Shown here: positions 44,372 to 52,826 of the stretch, piece after piece | How the letters are laid out: the number at the start of each line of letters is the position of its first letter | Numbering within the stretch: the stretch's first letter is position 1 | Origin: Planctomycetaceae bacterium | GTDB taxonomy: Bacteria; Planctomycetota; Phycisphaerae; UBA1845; UTPLA1 | Assembly (NCBI GenBank): GCA_006969385.1 | Contig: CP030884.1 | Location: forward strand, 2,542,001 to 2,606,000 | Direction: 5' to 3' | Length of the DNA stretch: 64,000 nt | Translations under genes and position numbers: made by a program | The notes under the pieces: generated by a model | Told to the model about the DNA's origin: nothing | Seen by the model: the letters and a program-made list of their open reading frames with translations, nothing else | The model's database searches: none

Positions 44372-45514
44372 ATGCCGCTATGCAAAACCAACTATCTCTT
44401 CGTTACCATGCTGTTGATGATGCCAATGGTCGGTTCCGGTTGCGACGCTTTCTGTGAGGCACTGGGCCTGCCCGCCGCAGTTTGCGAAAATCTGGCACCT
44501 ACAACGCCAGTCGGTGGCGGTGATTTGCACGTGACGATCGATGTGCGTTTCATCGGCGTCAGCGATCAGTTTTTCGAGCGCATCGGCGTCGACTTCGATC
44601 TGAGCAGCGAGTTCGAATCGGCAGGCCTGCCCGATATCGATCCCACGGCCATGCCCATCGATCCGTTCCTGGCCAACGCGTCGGCGCTGGGTGGTAATAA
44701 CGGCACGACGTACTTCGGGCCGGGCAGCATCGATCGCAATACGTTCTTCTTGCCCACAGTGCCCGCCGGCATGTTCGGCGACGAGATTCGCACGTTTCCG
44801 GGGATCGGCATTGATTTTGACATTCCGCTAAATAATACGCCGCTGGGTAACGAGTTCGAGAATACGCCGGGCGGGGCGGTGCTGGATACGTTGTTTAGCG
44901 ACGCCGACGTCGCGTCGATCGAGTTCGCACAGTTAAGCGCGACGGAAGTTACGCTGCTGCTATCCGCGCTGATGGCTGATCCGGATACCGCGATATTGAT
45001 AGAGCCGCAGTTGACGTTATCCAACGGGCAACCGGCGGTGTTGGTCAGCGACAATGAAACGGCACCATCTTCGGATATCGATCCGGCGTTTGTGCCGTCT
45101 TTCAATATGTTCGGCGGGTCGGGTATGACGGTGCGTTCGGGGCCGATGCTTAATATTATGCCGGTCGTGTCGGCAGACCGACAATCCGTCGCACTGACCA
45201 TTCAGCCGATACGAGCGATGGTGTTTCCGTTACCGACAACGGTGTCGAGCGGCGGCACGACCAGCAGCATCGAGTTCCCCGTAATTCAGTTTGCTAATAT
45301 CGACACGACAGTCAGCGTGCCGGACGGCGGCACGATATTGCTGGGCGGCTTACGGCGTTCATCGGACAACGCACAGGTGGATGGCGTACCGATCTTGAAT
45401 CAGGTGCCGTATATCAATCGATTGTTTCAGAACAGCGCGACGATTCGGGATAGCCAGACGTTAATGCTGATGGTGACGCCAAGGGTGATTATTCTGGAAG
45501 AGGAAGAGCAGTAA
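44372..45514 (+). CDS. secretin-domain lipoprotein
   Basis: 380 residues. The N terminus has a hydrophobic stretch ending in MVGSGCDAF, a plausible lipobox. The C-terminal half is a secretin (GspD/PilQ-type) core: ILIEPQLTLSNGQPAVLVSD, MLNIMPVVSADRQSVALTIQ, VSVPDGGTILLGGLRRSS, VPILNQVPYINRLFQN and LMLMVTPRVIILEEEE. The N0/N1 domains usual in complete secretins are not recognisable and the protein is short. It may form an outer-membrane ring with unusual partners. GAGGAG precedes the ATG. Confidence 0.85.
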   Translation: MPLCKTNYLFVTMLLMMPMVGSGCDAFCEALGLPAAVCENLAPTTPVGGGDLHVTIDVRFIGVSDQFFERIGVDFDLSSEFESAGLPDIDPTAMPIDPFLANASALGGNNGTTYFGPGSIDRNTFFLPTVPAGMFGDEIRTFPGIGIDFDIPLNNTPLGNEFENTPGGAVLDTLFSDADVASIEFAQLSATEVTLLLSALMADPDTAILIEPQLTLSNGQPAVLVSDNETAPSSDIDPAFVPSFNMFGGSGMTVRSGPMLNIMPVVSADRQSVALTIQPIRAMVFPLPTTVSSGGTTSSIEFPVIQFANIDTTVSVPDGGTILLGGLRRSSDNAQVDGVPILNQVPYINRLFQNSATIRDSQTLMLMVTPRVIILEEEEQ

Positions 45515-45524
45515 CGTCGCTGTT

Positions 45525-46595
45525 TTAATCACCTAACGGTGGGCTCGGTTCTACAGAAATGTTGAATTCAGGATATGCAGCTGTCAAGTTCTGCATGGCA
45601 GCAGGTGTATCGGTGCCCCATTGGTTAGAGAACGCGAATGTCCGATCTTCAAACTGAAGAAGTTCGTCTTTATCGCAAAACCAACGTCCGGCATCGAAGT
45701 TTTTGCCCTCTGCTTTTGCGTCGCGTGTGCCGGACTCAATGAATTGATCGGAGTCGAGTGTGCCTTGGCAAGACGTCCAAGCACGGTTCATGGTGCATGG
45801 GATAAGTTCCGCAATTCGTTCTGGGCTGATGCCTCGTTTTACCAATGTGGACACAATGATGAGAATTGCGCGACGTTTATACTGTCTTTCGTAAAGCTGA
45901 TCGTCCACCCTGACGTCATAGCGCGTCCAGTCAGATCCACCTTCGCGCGATCGTCGTTCCTTTTGATTTTTTGCCCGTACTTGAATTTGATAGGCCGCCG
46001 CCTCGGGAAGCGGCACGACTTGCTGCACATCAAGTAGTAATCGATCTTCGAACTGATAGGGGCTGAGGCGCACACATCGAATGTCAAGATCGAAGGAATT
46101 GAGCCAAAGAACGGCAGTCGTAAGCTCCTTTGAAAAATCTGAGGAGACGAGGACTATGTTGACGTTTTGTGCGAAGTCCTCCTCCACAGGTTTAGGCCAT
46201 CCCAGAAATCGCAGTATGTGGTCGGCTGGGTCCCCTTCGATGTTATTGTCTGCTTGAAATTCCTGCCGCACGTTGACCGCCTGTTCGAACGTCATCGTCG
46301 ACACCATCGCCGCATAGCGTATGGCTTGCAATTCCATGTGGCCGCCGTCTTCGGTGCGTTTAAGTTCGATCACAACGAGGTTGGCGTCTTTGTCGAGCCC
46401 GAGTAGATCAATTCGTCGGCGGCTTTCATCCCAGCCGCCGTATTCTTCGCCTAGGATCAGAGTATCCGGGCAGATGACGTCGAGTTGAGCGCGCAGGATG
46501 CGTTGCAGGTCCTGCCGCTCCTTAATACCCGATTGACCAAAGCTGGTGCGAGGCAGTTTTTCCAGCTTATCCGACTGTAATTCGTAAATCGCCAT
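45525..46595 (-). CDS. PD-(D/E)XK nuclease-like protein (NucS/DUF91-related)
   Basis: 356 residues. The N-terminal nuclease-like fold has RRRIDLLGLDKDANLVVIELKRTEDGGHMELQAIRYAAM in register with the PD-(D/E)XK pattern (Asp, then ExK), as in NucS/DUF91 or DUF4268 proteins. The C-terminal half is unassigned. It is convergent with the secretin gene, ending about 10 bp beyond it. The role may be DNA repair or a defence function; I cannot choose. Confidence 0.72.
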   Translation of the reverse strand: MAIYELQSDKLEKLPRTSFGQSGIKERQDLQRILRAQLDVICPDTLILGEEYGGWDESRRRIDLLGLDKDANLVVIELKRTEDGGHMELQAIRYAAMVSTMTFEQAVNVRQEFQADNNIEGDPADHILRFLGWPKPVEEDFAQNVNIVLVSSDFSKELTTAVLWLNSFDLDIRCVRLSPYQFEDRLLLDVQQVVPLPEAAAYQIQVRAKNQKERRSREGGSDWTRYDVRVDDQLYERQYKRRAILIIVSTLVKRGISPERIAELIPCTMNRAWTSCQGTLDSDQFIESGTRDAKAEGKNFDAGRWFCDKDELLQFEDRTFAFSNQWGTDTPAAMQNLTAAYPEFNISVEPSPPLGD

Positions 46596-46606
46596 AATCG
46601 ATAGTA

Positions 46607-47626
46607 TTAACCCAAGTCATTCTTCAACACAATCCGATACCTCGGCGAGCCGCTGCGCAGCTTTTCCATCGCTTCATTCACTTGTGTCAGCGCAAATTCT
46701 TCCACCATCGGCGCGATGCGGTGGCGGCCGGCGAACTCGAGCATGCGGCGAATCGCCAACGGTCCGCCCGTCGGTGAACCGCCGAGGGATTTTTCGCCGC
46801 CGATGATCGGCATCCACGTCGCTTCAAATTTCGGAATCGCGCCGACGATATGCAAGCGACCGGTCGGCTTGAGCGCTTGTATGTACATATCCCAGTCGAG
46901 CGGCACGTTAACGGTCACGATGATCATGTCGAACGAATTGGCGGCGGCTTCGAGGGCAGCTTTTTCTTTGGAGTTGATGAAATGATCGGCCCCCATCTCG
47001 CGCGCTTCGCCTTCTTTGGCGGGGCTGGTCGAAAACGCGGTCACGTCGCATCCCCACTTGTCGGCGAAGGCGACGGCCATGTGCCCGAGACCGCCGATGC
47101 CGACCACGCCCACGCGCGCCGTCGGTTTGATGTTGTTTAGCATCAACGGATTAAAGACGGTGATGCCGCCGCAAAAAAGCGGGCCGGCGGATTTTGGTTC
47201 GACGCCTTCGGGCAGCGGCAGTGCCCAAATCGCCTGGCAGCGCACGCGGTCTGCGAATCCGCCGTGTCGACCGACGATGGTGGCCATGCCGTCGTCGACT
47301 TGTTGGCAAAGATTGTGCTTGCCGTCGATGCAAAGGTCGCACGTCAGGCACGAGCGCGCCGTCCAACCGAGCCCGACGCGCTGACCGACCTTCAAGTGTT
47401 TCACCATGTCGCCGACGGCGCCGATGGTGCCGACGACTTCGTGGCCGGGCACGAAGGGGTAGGTCGTGATCTCCCAATCGTTGTTGAGCATGCTGAGATC
47501 GCTATGACAGATGCCGCAATACTCGACGTTGATCTCGACTTCATCGTGCGCGAGCGGACCGGGTTCGTATTCGAATGGTTCGAAGGACTTACCGGCAGCA
47601 GTGGCGGCGAAGGCGCGGATGGGCAT
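46607..47626 (-). CDS. zinc-dependent alcohol dehydrogenase (YahK/CAD-like MDR)
   Basis: 339 residues. Catalytic-zinc region CGICHSDL and GHEVVGTIGAVG; structural-zinc cysteines in CLTCDLCIDGKHNLC; cofactor loop GIGGLGHMAVAFADKWG. The pattern fits NADP-dependent aldehyde reductases related to cinnamyl alcohol dehydrogenase. Cytoplasmic and soluble. It ends 11 bp downstream of the start of the nuclease gene and both run on the minus strand, so they may be cotranscribed. Confidence 0.92.
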   Translation of the reverse strand: MPIRAFAATAAGKSFEPFEYEPGPLAHDEVEINVEYCGICHSDLSMLNNDWEITTYPFVPGHEVVGTIGAVGDMVKHLKVGQRVGLGWTARSCLTCDLCIDGKHNLCQQVDDGMATIVGRHGGFADRVRCQAIWALPLPEGVEPKSAGPLFCGGITVFNPLMLNNIKPTARVGVVGIGGLGHMAVAFADKWGCDVTAFSTSPAKEGEAREMGADHFINSKEKAALEAAANSFDMIIVTVNVPLDWDMYIQALKPTGRLHIVGAIPKFEATWMPIIGGEKSLGGSPTGGPLAIRRMLEFAGRHRIAPMVEEFALTQVNEAMEKLRSGSPRYRIVLKNDLG

Positions 47627-47723
47627 GGCGGGCTCCTGTAATGCGTTGATTGGGTGGATTCGTTTGTCACATTGTAGTAGGCGTTTGCAAGACGAGCGAC
47701 AAGTGGGAAATTGCTATCGCTCT

Positions 47724-47756
47724 GCGCTGTTGCACCGGTTTGCAACCGGTGTTTGC
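47724..47756 (+). repeat. dispersed two-hairpin repeat, copy 2 (single hairpin)
   Basis: GCGCTGTTGCACCGGTTTGC and the following AACCGGTGTTT match the 22574-22604 copy with about three differences. The core hairpin is CACCGGTT-TGC-AACCGGTG. The upstream hairpin is not clearly present in this copy. Confidence 0.7.
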
Positions 47757-47913
47757 GGAGGGGACGCGAGTTGATTGATGATGCATGGGTGCCCCATCCT
47801 TCGCGAAAGCGAAGGTTGGGGAATTGATGATTGGATTGTAAAGGTTGAGATGTGTTTCTATTTGCGTCCGGCGATTCGTTGCCGTTTTTGTCTGAGAGTT
47901 TTGGTTGGCAGGG

Positions 47914-48393
47914 TTATCCCTCGAATGGAACTAATCCACTTTCTGCAATGGTTGCCGGGCCGATTCCATCTTGATTGAAAATGACGAACGGGTGGAAATC
48001 GCCCGGCTCATTTCCCGCAGTGAACCGGCCTACTCCAAACTCGTCCGACATCTTCATGACGAAGTCTCGCAGCTCAGCGACCAATCGCGGACGATCCTGA
48101 CTTGGTATCTGGTTAAGTGGGAAGTCGAACTCAACCAAATCACCCAATAAGTACACATGAACGTCTCTTAGGTTGATGGTGGCTAACCTGATCTCATTCA
48201 ACCTAATCAATCCAGAGTGAACATTTGTTAATTTGGCCAAATTCTGTATTGAAACGAGTTCCCAATTGACTTCCTGATTATTGGTCTTAAGAGTTGCAGT
48301 TGGGTAGTTGCTCAGTTGAATGAGGTGATTGGCGATTCGGTAGCATCGCTCGTCGTCTAAATCTTGAAGAATGACACAGATGTTTTCTAACAT
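47914..48393 (-). CDS. hypothetical protein
   Basis: 159 residues; family unknown. No signal peptide, membrane helix or cysteine motif is visible. It is acidic, with two beta-rich segments (HPFVIFNQDGIGPATIAES, VYLLGDLVEFDFPLNQI). Composition is A/T-rich relative to the window. Its size and composition resemble small immunity-type or phage-derived proteins, but there is no evidence for that. Confidence 0.55.
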   Translation of the reverse strand: MLENICVILQDLDDERCYRIANHLIQLSNYPTATLKTNNQEVNWELVSIQNLAKLTNVHSGLIRLNEIRLATINLRDVHVYLLGDLVEFDFPLNQIPSQDRPRLVAELRDFVMKMSDEFGVGRFTAGNEPGDFHPFVIFNQDGIGPATIAESGLVPFEG

Positions 48394-48686
48394 AAGTTCG
48401 CTTGATTTGATTGTCTATGAATGCTGATCGTAGCCGCATGTATCGCCGAGTGCCACGGGCCTGCTTGCAGCCCGTGCAAAGAGGCGGGCGTTGATATTCG
48501 TCGGCTCTATTGATCCTAATCGGCATTGCGCACTTCTAATCTTGCTTCGCCCTGTCGCGAGCGTCGCGTGTTTGATTATTTCGTGATAAACAACCTGACA
48601 CTTACCGCTTCCCGACGGGCGCGGTTCTGATTGTACGCGCGGTTATTGAGCAAATGCGGGCAGGTAATTGGCCAAATATTCAAAAA

Positions 48687-49031
48687 TTACTCTCGTCGCT
48701 TCGCGCATGGCAGGCACCGTTCGGTGGCGGGATAAACTTCCAAGCGCATCAGATCGATCTCACGGTCGCAACCGGCGCAGATGCCGTATGTGCCGCGTTC
48801 GATGCGTTCGAGTGCTGCGCGAATAGCGGCGATCTCTTCGGCGAGCCGACGGTTGGCACCTTGGGCCATGGCCTGTGATTGCAACGCATCCATGCGCGAC
48901 AGGCGACCAATGCGGGCTTGATCGAGAGCGGTACCTTTGGCGGATTCTAGCGAGGCCTCCAGCGTTTCGGTGAGCGTGGCCAGTTCGTCGGCCAAGAGGG
49001 TGCGCATGCGTTGCAGATCGTCGTCGGTCAT
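48687..49031 (-). CDS. DksA/TraR-family zinc-finger protein
   Basis: 114 residues. The C-terminal four-cysteine zinc finger is CAGCDREIDLMRLEVYPATE then CLPC (Cys85, 88, 106, 109). An N-terminal coiled-coil helix covers about 1-55. It should bind in the RNA polymerase secondary channel or act as a DksA-like stress regulator. No other promoter or operon signal. Confidence 0.9.
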   Translation of the reverse strand: MTDDDLQRMRTLLADELATLTETLEASLESAKGTALDQARIGRLSRMDALQSQAMAQGANRRLAEEIAAIRAALERIERGTYGICAGCDREIDLMRLEVYPATERCLPCAKRRE

Positions 49032-49319
49032 CGTTCCTTGATTGTAAACGGCATCGGCTGGGAGAGGCTAATTCTTGTGACAGCGAGCGTTGAATTGACT
49101 AGGTCAGGTAGACGAATGGCGGCGACCGCGAATAATTTTGTCAGCATACACCGGCTATTAGTCGATCCCACGGAGTGGTAGTCGCTCGCAAATTTATATT
49201 GGTCTAAGTCGTCGCTTGAGCAATGTTAACCAGTTCAAACATGATGACGTTTGGAGCATGTTGGCGAAATGGCTGCCGGTGAATCGGGATTGGGCGGCGG
49301 GGCAATTAACCCTGCGGCA

Positions 49320-49400
49320 CGGAACACCGGTTGCAAACCGGTGCTACGGCGCAGACGACCGGTAAAGACCCGATGCCACAGCGCTGGCTGCGCCAGCGGT
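49320..49400 (-). repeat. dispersed two-hairpin repeat, copy 3 (inverted, with an internal insert)
   Basis: ACACCGGTTGCAAACCGGTG is at 49324-49343; a second hairpin, CGCTGGC-TGC-GCCAGCG, lies at 49382-49398. Between them are about 30 extra bases not seen in copy 4. The orientation is opposite to copies 1 and 2. Confidence 0.65.
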
Positions 49401-49502
49401 GAACGATGTTCTTGTAGCTTCGAGATAATCTCTATTTAGATGAATGTCTATTTGGGGAATGCGTCCGCGTCCATTGTTTTGAGGTTGCCTCTTATATGAA
49501 GT

Positions 49503-49529
49503 TAGCCCCCGGCCATTGGCCGGGGGCTA
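49503..49529. repeat. 27-bp palindrome, copy 1
   Basis: TAGCCCCCGGCC and its complement flank ATT. It is the first of four copies, with others at 51268-51288, 51488-51516 and 52637-52665, all clustered around the GlyRS and Fur genes. Confidence 0.7.
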
Positions 49530-49674
49530 TGTGTCGTAACGCTCGGAGGGGCTTTCGCGCCGGAGGCGTTCTTTTGCTTCGAAGATACTTCTTGCTTCGA
49601 TGATGGCCCGTTGACCCATTGGCCCGCGCTGTTTCGAGGCAGATTCAAAGCGGATTCCCTACAACGGGGCTTTC

Positions 49675-51189
49675 CTACAACCGCTCTTCCAAGTATTCGA
49701 TCACGCGGCTCATATCGATTCGATCCTGCCCGCCCGTGTCGCGGTCGCGGACCGTGACGGTGTTGTCTTCCTTGGTCTGACCATCGACGGTGAAGCAGTA
49801 GGGCGTGCCGGCTTCGTCCATGCGGGCGTAGCGCTTACCGATGCTTTGCTTGGCGTCGAACTGAGCCGGCCAGCGCTTGCGGATGTCTTGATAAAGCGGC
49901 TCGGCCAATTCGGGCAGGCCATCTTTGGCGACCAGCGGAAAGACGGCGGCTTTGATGGGCGCTAGGCGCGGGTGGAACTTCATCAACTCGGGGCTGGGGC
50001 GCGATTCGTCAACCGTGTAGGCCTCGGTGATAAACGCGAGCGTGCTGCGATCGGCACCGGCCGAGGGTTCGATGACGGTCGGCAGGAAACGTTCCTTACG
50101 ATCGGTATCGAAATAGGTGAGGTCCTTGCCGCTTTTTTCCTGATGCGCGTTGAGGTCGTAGCAACCGCGATGGGCAACGCCTTCGAGTTCCTGCGGTTCG
50201 TCGGCAAAGGGGAAGCGGTATTCGATATCGGTGCAGGCCTTGCTGTAGTGAGCAAGTTCGTCGCCTTCCTGATTGCGGGGCACGAGGTTTTCACCGGCCA
50301 AACCGAGCGAGGTGTACCAGTTGATGCGCGTATCGCGCCACCATTCCCACCACATCATGGCGTCGTCGTCGTGGCAGAAGAATTCGATCTCCATCTGCTC
50401 GAACTCGCGGCTGCGGAAGGTGTAGTTACGCGGGTTGATCTCGTTGCGAAAGGCTTTACCGATCTGGGCGATGCCGAAGGGCACTTTAACGCGTGACGAG
50501 TCGCAGACGTTCTTGAAGTTGGCGAAGATGCCTTGGGCGGTTTCGGGGCGCAGGTAGGCGACGCTGCTGGAATCTTGCAGGGCACCGACGAAGGTTTGGA
50601 ACATGAGGTTGAATTCGCGCGGTTCGGTAAGCGTACCGGCGTCCTTCACATGCGGGCCGACGATGCGATTGTAGAGTTCCACCGGAATCTCGAGCAGTGG
50701 CTTCTCGATAAATAGACTGCTGTCTAAAGGCGGCTTGGTCTTGAGATATTTGGCGAGCGCCTTGTGCGCTTTGGCTTGCGTTTCCTCATCTTCGGAAACG
50801 TAGGCATACATCTGCGCGTTACCATCGTCGTTAGCGGGGATGGCGACGGTGATCTGATCGGCGCGATAGCGCGACTTGGATTCTTTGCAGTCCACCATCG
50901 GATCGCTAAAGCCGCCGACATGGCCGCTGGCTTCCCAAACTTTGGGGTTCATGATGAGCGAACAATCGACGCCGACCATCTGGACTTGTTTGCCGTCGGG
51001 GCCGATGGGCGGGTTGAGGACCATGTCGCGCCACCAGGCATCTTTGATATTGCGTTTGAGTTCGACGCCAAGAGGGCCGTAGTCCCAGAAGCCGCCGATG
51101 CCGCCGTAGATTTCGCTGCTTTGAAAAATGAAGCCGCGGCGTTTACAGAGCGACGTTATTTTTTCCATCTTTTCGGTCGATTTGGCCAT
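49675..51189 (-). CDS. glyS: glycyl-tRNA synthetase, dimeric type
   Basis: 504 residues of the alpha2 (archaeal/eukaryotic-like, also Thermus and planctomycete) form rather than the tetrameric bacterial type. Motifs include YGGIGGFWDYGPLGVELKR, RPETAQGIFANFKNV, GIAQIGKAFRNEINPRNYTF (motif 2) and IEPSAGADRSTLAFI (motif 3). The C-terminal anticodon-binding domain runs to DRIDMSRVIEYLEERL. The enzyme charges tRNA-Gly. Confidence 0.97.
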   Translation of the reverse strand: MAKSTEKMEKITSLCKRRGFIFQSSEIYGGIGGFWDYGPLGVELKRNIKDAWWRDMVLNPPIGPDGKQVQMVGVDCSLIMNPKVWEASGHVGGFSDPMVDCKESKSRYRADQITVAIPANDDGNAQMYAYVSEDEETQAKAHKALAKYLKTKPPLDSSLFIEKPLLEIPVELYNRIVGPHVKDAGTLTEPREFNLMFQTFVGALQDSSSVAYLRPETAQGIFANFKNVCDSSRVKVPFGIAQIGKAFRNEINPRNYTFRSREFEQMEIEFFCHDDDAMMWWEWWRDTRINWYTSLGLAGENLVPRNQEGDELAHYSKACTDIEYRFPFADEPQELEGVAHRGCYDLNAHQEKSGKDLTYFDTDRKERFLPTVIEPSAGADRSTLAFITEAYTVDESRPSPELMKFHPRLAPIKAAVFPLVAKDGLPELAEPLYQDIRKRWPAQFDAKQSIGKRYARMDEAGTPYCFTVDGQTKEDNTVTVRDRDTGGQDRIDMSRVIEYLEERL

Positions 51190-51267
51190 GGTTCCGGCGT
51201 CTTTCTTATTCGCGTTTGGTTCGTGGGGTGCGTGTTCCCCGCCCGTGTTTCTTCGTTATCCACGTTG

Positions 51268-51288
51268 GCCCCGGCCAATGGCCGGGGG
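51268..51288. repeat. 27-bp palindrome family, copy 2 (inverted)
   Basis: GCCCCGGCC-AAT-GGCCGGGGG, the reverse orientation (loop AAT) of the copy at 49503-49529. Confidence 0.65.
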
Positions 51289-51487
51289 TTAGGTGCGGAG
51301 GACTTATCAATTTCATCAGCGGACATCGGGCGTTTCGATTCGCGCGATCATCCGAACCGCGCCCGTGAGGAAGCGGTCAGCGTGGTATGGTACGGGAACT
51401 TCGATCCGCGCGAAGGGTTCGGGGCCGAGCGTCGAAGAGACGGAAATCGCGCGGGGCCGATTGGCGTGATAATTCGTATCCCCGCGC

Positions 51488-51516
51488 GAGCCCGCGGCCA
51501 TTGGCCGGAGGGCTAA
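51488..51516. repeat. 27-bp palindrome family, copy 3 (degenerate)
   Basis: GAGCCCGCGGCC-ATT-GGCCGGAGGGCTAA; two bases differ from the consensus in the stems, but the hairpin is still possible. It is followed by the GTGT seen after copy 4. Confidence 0.6.
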
Positions 51517-51576
51517 GTGTGACGGATTCGCGTGTAGATGAAGGGGCAACGCGATATGTTGATGCTGTCGGTGGCA

Positions 51577-51622
51577 GACACCAGTTACAAACCGGTGCCA
51601 CAGCGCGATGGCTGCGCCATCG
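51577..51622 (-). repeat. dispersed two-hairpin repeat, copy 4 (inverted)
   Basis: ACACCAGTTACAAACCGGTG is followed by CCACAG, then hairpin CGATGGC-TGC-GCCATCG at 51606-51622. The second stem differs from copy 3 by a paired A-T to C-G change. Confidence 0.65.
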
Positions 51623-51967
51623 GTGATAAGGTGTTTGGGCAGCGCGATGTTGCGGAGAGGCAACGTCGTTGCGCAACCCGTTTCGGCGCGAAAGTTCGTC
51701 GTCAAACGACCGATATCGCGCGAGCGCTCATAAGCCTTTGAAACAAGCGACTTAGTAGCGTCCCGAAATACCGGCGTCCATTTTTCAAAGCTAAAGTTCG
51801 CGCGGCACGGTGCGTGCATTTCACAAAAGTGTCGCGTCAGCGGGCGTGACTTTTTGGTTTTGCACCCAATACGATAGGTGTCGTTCCAGTTTGAGGAAGA
51901 CCCATGCTTGTCATCGCCGCCAACCAAACGATCGAGTTTCTGCGACCGCGCTACAAGATCGCCGTGC

Positions 51968-52549
51968 TCACTTTTTTCTCTTACCTCGCCCTGTGCTAGC
52001 CTTGGCCTTGCCGGTCAGCAGCTTCACTTTCAATCCAATCGGGCAGGACTTGGTGCAGGTCGCGCACAACCCCTGAATCTGAAATCGATGTGCTAACGCA
52101 TGAAAGCCATGCTCCGCCGCAATCAGCGTGCGCAGTTTGGCCACTTCGCGCGCGTCGAACTCGATGATGCGACCGCAGCGGCGGCAGACCATGTGATCGT
52201 GCGGGTCGCCGCCGTAGGTGTGTTCGTAGTGCACCTGCTTATTCGAGAAATGCACTTCTTTTACGATACCACAATCGACCAAGAGCTTGAGCGTGCGATA
52301 GACGGTGGCCTTGGCGACGCGTTTATCCTGCTGCCGCATCATGAGCAGCAGCTGCTCGGCCTCGAAATGTTCATCGGTGTTCATGACGGCGCGGACGATC
52401 TTCTCGCGCTCGGCGGTGTATTTGAGGCTGCGATCGCGCAGGAATTCCCGAAAGACGTTTTCGGCCGTCCGCATGAGTTCTTCGCGATCCTGAGCGTCGA
52501 GGCTGGCGGGCATGGCGTGCATCTTCGCGGGTGGGGCGGCAAGGTGCAA
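51968..52549 (-). CDS. Fur-family metalloregulator
   Basis: 193 residues. The winged-helix domain is TAEREKIVRAVMNTDEHFEA through VAKATVYRTLKLLVDCGIVK; the dimerisation/metal half has HYEHTYGGDPHDHMVCRRCG and LCATCTKSCP, with two CxxC zinc pairs. An in-frame ATG giving MPASLDAQD is an alternative start. The metal cannot be assigned: Fur, Zur or PerR are all possible. The C terminus is an Arg/Lys tail. Confidence 0.9.
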   Translation of the reverse strand: MHLAAPPAKMHAMPASLDAQDREELMRTAENVFREFLRDRSLKYTAEREKIVRAVMNTDEHFEAEQLLLMMRQQDKRVAKATVYRTLKLLVDCGIVKEVHFSNKQVHYEHTYGGDPHDHMVCRRCGRIIEFDAREVAKLRTLIAAEHGFHALAHRFQIQGLCATCTKSCPIGLKVKLLTGKAKASTGRGKRKK

Positions 52550-52636
52550 ACGGAGCCGCGGCGTCCCCGCCGCGACACGGCACGACGGTCGTTCGTGGAC
52601 GCTTGATACAAGCGGGGAATTGCTGGTCGTCGCAAG

Positions 52637-52665
52637 TTAGCCCCCGGCCATTGGCCGGGGGCTAA
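52637..52665. repeat. 27-bp palindrome family, copy 4
   Basis: TTAGCCCCCGGCC-ATT-GGCCGGGGGCTAA, a perfect 13-bp-arm palindrome, 160 bp before the UbiA/MqnP-like start. Confidence 0.7.
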
Positions 52666-52826
52666 GTGTGGTGCGCGATGGCGGTGTCATCTTTATCACG
52701 GGGATAGCATGCGTCGTCACGAGGATGACCTGCTTCAACGCTCCGATTGCCTGCGAGATTACGATTCTCAGGTCGATCGTTCCCGTCGCTTTTAAATGTG
52801 CCCCGCCCGCCTACAATCTGATTGAC

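Larger units (their letters stand above)
49032..49674. other. long intergenic region between dksA-like and glyS genes
   Basis: No supported gene. It includes two-hairpin repeat copy 3 at 49320-49400 and palindrome copy 1 at 49503-49529, described separately. Nothing else was identified. Confidence 0.5.
51190..51967. other. long intergenic region between glyS and fur
   Basis: No supported gene over about 780 bp. It contains palindrome copies 2 and 3, and two-hairpin repeat copy 4. The 51640-51960 part is unassigned. Promoters of both minus-strand genes must lie near their starts. Confidence 0.5.
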
